From Gulosibacter massiliensis (lineage in GTDB: Bacteria; Actinomycetota; Actinomycetes; Actinomycetales; Microbacteriaceae): 53,073 nucleotides of DNA. Positions 51,196 through 53,073 of this stretch are shown in pieces (positions within the stretch are counted from its first letter, which is position 1; every line of letters begins with the position of its first letter). The stretch lies in contig CAMFDU010000006.1 in assembly GCA_945949175.1 (NCBI GenBank), forward strand, positions 1-53,073, written 5' to 3'. The position numbers and the translations under genes are program-made. The notes under the pieces were generated by a model, which had not been told where the DNA came from, did no database searches, and saw only the letters and a list, made by a program, of their open reading frames with translations.

Positions 51196-52291
51196 CAATC
51201 CTCCCGCCGATAACGGTGTGTTGGCGTCCTACAAGCGAAGATGGAATTGTGGCGGCATCGGCCGCGGTGATAATCACATGCTCGATTCCCGACAAGTGCT
51301 GACCGAGGCGGTTGCGGCGATTTGCGTCGAGTTCAGAAAAAACATCATCGAGGACTACCACCGGGTCACCGGCGATTGACCCGTGCCGGACGATGTCCAC
51401 CTGAGCCAAGCGCAGCGCCAAGGCGCACGACCATGCTTCCCCTTGGCTGGAGTGGGTTCGGGCCGGCAGGTCATTGAGGACGATCAACATGTCGTCACGG
51501 TGCGGCCCGAAAAGAGTCGAGCCACGATCTATCTCGTCACGTTGTTTCACGTGAAACAACGTCCGCAGCGCGTCGGCGATGTCGGGCTCGGCTGTGTTGC
51601 CGGGGATTGACTCAGACATGGCGACCGATACAAAGTCTGATGACGAAGCGATCGCCTGATAGTGCGTGCTTAGTCGGGGGGATAAGTCCTCGACCAGGCG
51701 CCGTCGGGCCACCATTATTCGCGTGGCAAGACTGATGAGGCTATCCGTCCATGTGTGGAGGGTTCCCAGTGGGGCGGCCGACGTGGGGCGAAGAGATTTC
51801 AAGAGGGTGTTTCGCTGTCGCAGTACACGCTCATAGTCGGCGATGTCACCAGCCAAGGCTGGTGATGATTCCGCCACGAGGTCATTGAGAAACATTCGCC
51901 GCCGTTCGGGCTCGCCTCGTACGAGCTCCATATCTTCAGGAGCAAACAATACGAGCGGCAATAGTCGCGCGAGCTCGCGTCGTTTGGTTACTGCCCCATT
52001 CACGCGAATCGTGTTCGCGCCAGAACCTGCCACGCGCAAATCGACCGCGAGGCGGCGTGTGTCGTGCTGAACTGTCATCCTGATAATCGCCTCGGACGCG
52101 CCACTTTTGACCAGAATCGCATCACTCGCTGTGCGGTGTGAGTGGCCTGACGCGGAATAAACCAAAGCCTCGACGAAGTTGGTTTTCCCCTGGCCATTAG
52201 GGCCGATAAGAACCGTTGGTGAGCTCGCAAAATCAAACAACTGGTGCTCGTAGTTCCGCCAACCGATAAGTTCGGCGGAGATGATTTTCAT
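51188..52291 (-). CDS. recF: DNA replication/repair protein RecF
   Basis: 367-residue SMC-like ATPase that helps load RecA at gaps. Walker A GPNGQGKTNFVEAL, signature region GSTLFGPHRDDM, Walker B VVLDDVFSELD. ATG at 52291, three bases after the dnaN stop. The coding sequence contains a parS site, read as codons for LFHVKQ, just before the conserved RDEIDRG. Confidence 0.97.
   Translation of the reverse strand: MKIISAELIGWRNYEHQLFDFASSPTVLIGPNGQGKTNFVEALVYSASGHSHRTASDAILVKSGASEAIIRMTVQHDTRRLAVDLRVAGSGANTIRVNGAVTKRRELARLLPLVLFAPEDMELVRGEPERRRMFLNDLVAESSPALAGDIADYERVLRQRNTLLKSLRPTSAAPLGTLHTWTDSLISLATRIMVARRRLVEDLSPRLSTHYQAIASSSDFVSVAMSESIPGNTAEPDIADALRTLFHVKQRDEIDRGSTLFGPHRDDMLIVLNDLPARTHSSQGEAWSCALALRLAQVDIVRHGSIAGDPVVVLDDVFSELDANRRNRLGQHLSGIEHVIITAADAATIPSSLVGRQHTVIGGRIDA
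51543..51558. promoter_or_regulatory. parS centromere site inside recF
   Basis: TGTTTCACGTGAAACA, the exact 16-bp consensus for ParB binding. The palindrome extends perfectly to 24 bp (51539-51562). It is the only exact copy I found in the window. ParB spreading from here would organise origin segregation; parA/parB are outside the window. Confidence 0.93.
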
Positions 52292-52294
52292 GGC

Positions 52295-53073
52295 CTAGCG
52301 ATTGAGCAGGTTCGGCTGCATGAGATACCGGTATGCCTGTTCGATCGATTCGGAGTCCTTCGACGAGTGTGCAGTAAAAAGAACGGGACCGGCTTTCACT
52401 GGGTCGGACGACGGCGTAAAACCAAGTCGAACGAATTCACTATGAGCGCCGGCGACTCCGTCGATCACCAATCGGGGTTTGAGCCACACGAATGTGTCGT
52501 CACCGACAAGGTGGGCGTCGACGGTTTCTTGTGCGCTCGCCGTTTCGGCGGCGCTGGTTTCGAGAAGCACTCCCTCTTTGGAGAAGGTGTATTTGATTGC
52601 TCCGTCACGCTCGAGCACTAACGAAACCCGGCGAGTTGCGTCGATTAAGTCAGACGAGAGCACGATGGCATAGGCAGAACCGCCGCCCTTTTCGTCGAGC
52701 AATCCGCGAACTTTCGGAAAGGATCCTTTTGCGAGCGACGACGTCACCACCCGATTGCCAGCAGAAATTGCGACAAGTTCTCGGTCTCCGCCGGACAGCA
52801 ATGACATGGTTACAGTCTGTTCGGACTGAAACATCTTTCCCGCCTCGATTAGCACCCGCGCTGGGACGAGGATTTGTGATGGTTCCACTATTCCTGTTGC
52901 AGACCACTTGACGTCCCGCGATGCGATGCGATAACGGTCTGTTGCGGTGAACGAAATGTTTTCTGGGGAAAGTTCGACGGAGATATTCATAATCGCCGGC
53001 TGCCCGTCATCTTTGAGCGCTGCGACGCCAACCTGGGCGATTGCCTCGGCCAGCTGCTCTCCGTCAAAACTGC
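52295..53073 (-). CDS. dnaN: DNA polymerase III sliding clamp (beta), 5' end missing
   Basis: Open to the right edge, so the N-terminal part is outside. The visible frame starts ...SFDGEQLAEAIAQVGVAAL and includes NISVELSPENISFTATDRYRIA, WSATGIVEPSQILVPARVL and the C-terminus with LTAHSSKDSESIEQAYRYLMQPNLL (the pocket-forming end of the clamp). It ends four bases before recF. dnaA and oriC are expected beyond. Confidence 0.96.
   Translation of the reverse strand, partial: SFDGEQLAEAIAQVGVAALKDDGQPAIMNISVELSPENISFTATDRYRIASRDVKWSATGIVEPSQILVPARVLIEAGKMFQSEQTVTMSLLSGGDRELVAISAGNRVVTSSLAKGSFPKVRGLLDEKGGGSAYAIVLSSDLIDATRRVSLVLERDGAIKYTFSKEGVLLETSAAETASAQETVDAHLVGDDTFVWLKPRLVIDGVAGAHSEFVRLGFTPSSDPVKAGPVLFTAHSSKDSESIEQAYRYLMQPNLLNR

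Overview
The window reads as the origin-proximal part of an actinobacterial chromosome. Its right half has the order dnaN-recF-dciA-gyrB-gyrA-DUF3566-tRNA-Ile-tRNA-Ala, then ppiA-rhomboid-crgA-sortase-trpG-pknB-pknA-pbpA-rodA-pstP-fhaB-fhaA-tRNA-Leu. That order is well known from Mycobacterium, Streptomyces and Microbacteriaceae. The window is given inverted, so dnaA and oriC should lie just beyond base 53073. SenX3/RegX3, NucS, CrgA and the DUF3566, DUF3618 and holin-X families also point to Actinomycetota. By eye the base composition is only moderately GC-rich and genes overlap by 4-26 bases almost everywhere, which suggests a streamlined Microbacteriaceae-like plankton lineage. The genus is inference; I did not compute GC or search a database.

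Layout. 1-3.8 kb: a surface-glycan block with at least three tandem sulfotransferase-like genes, an LCP glycan ligase and two tRNA-Ser genes. 3.9-6.9 kb: pheA, serS and a Cof-type HAD phosphatase. 7-11.9 kb: an M15 carboxypeptidase lipoprotein, a small acetyltransferase, phoU divergent from senX3-regX3, and a lipoate ligase preceded by an unrecognised 33-codon ORF. 11.9-16.6 kb: an MFS exporter, an Lrp regulator, phosphofructokinase, hemD and three small envelope proteins. 16.7-24.5 kb: an M13 peptidase, Ktr potassium uptake, NucS mismatch endonuclease, a HAD phosphatase and copper ATPase plus chaperone. 24.6-33.4 kb: the seven-gene cell-wall growth and kinase operon fhaA-fhaB-pstP-rodA-pbpA-pknA-pknB. 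33.4-37.4 kb: trpG, a 52-residue membrane protein, two tandem class E sortases, crgA, a rhomboid protease and a cyclophilin. 37.5-45.4 kb: an accessory insertion into the otherwise conserved block. 45.4-53.1 kb: tRNA-Ala, tRNA-Ile, DUF3566, gyrA, gyrB, dciA, recF and part of dnaN.

Two places in the accessory insertion look least described. (1) 37.8-43.4 kb: a translationally coupled minus-strand operon encodes a secreted poly-acidic protein, a secreted Lys/Pro-rich basic protein, the flavinyl transferase ApbE and a fusion of di-heme ferric-reductase membrane domain, flavin reductase and plant-type ferredoxin. A two-component system is transcribed divergently. I infer an envelope electron-transfer or metal-handling module in which the usual FMN-binding partner is missing. 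(2) 44.7-45.4 kb: one HEAT-like gene rich in AGA/AGG codons lies between the intact tRNA-Ala 3' end and a decayed copy of that same 3' end. This is the geometry of a very small integrative element or the scar of one.

Other signals are a perfect parS site inside recF, a cluster of three DnaA-box-like 9-mers between crgA and the rhomboid gene, and a recurrent TANNNT hexamer exactly 6-7 bases before many first-gene start codons, which predicts widespread leaderless transcription. No rRNA, CRISPR array, transposase or integrase was seen, and no stretch longer than about 300 bases lacks a gene.
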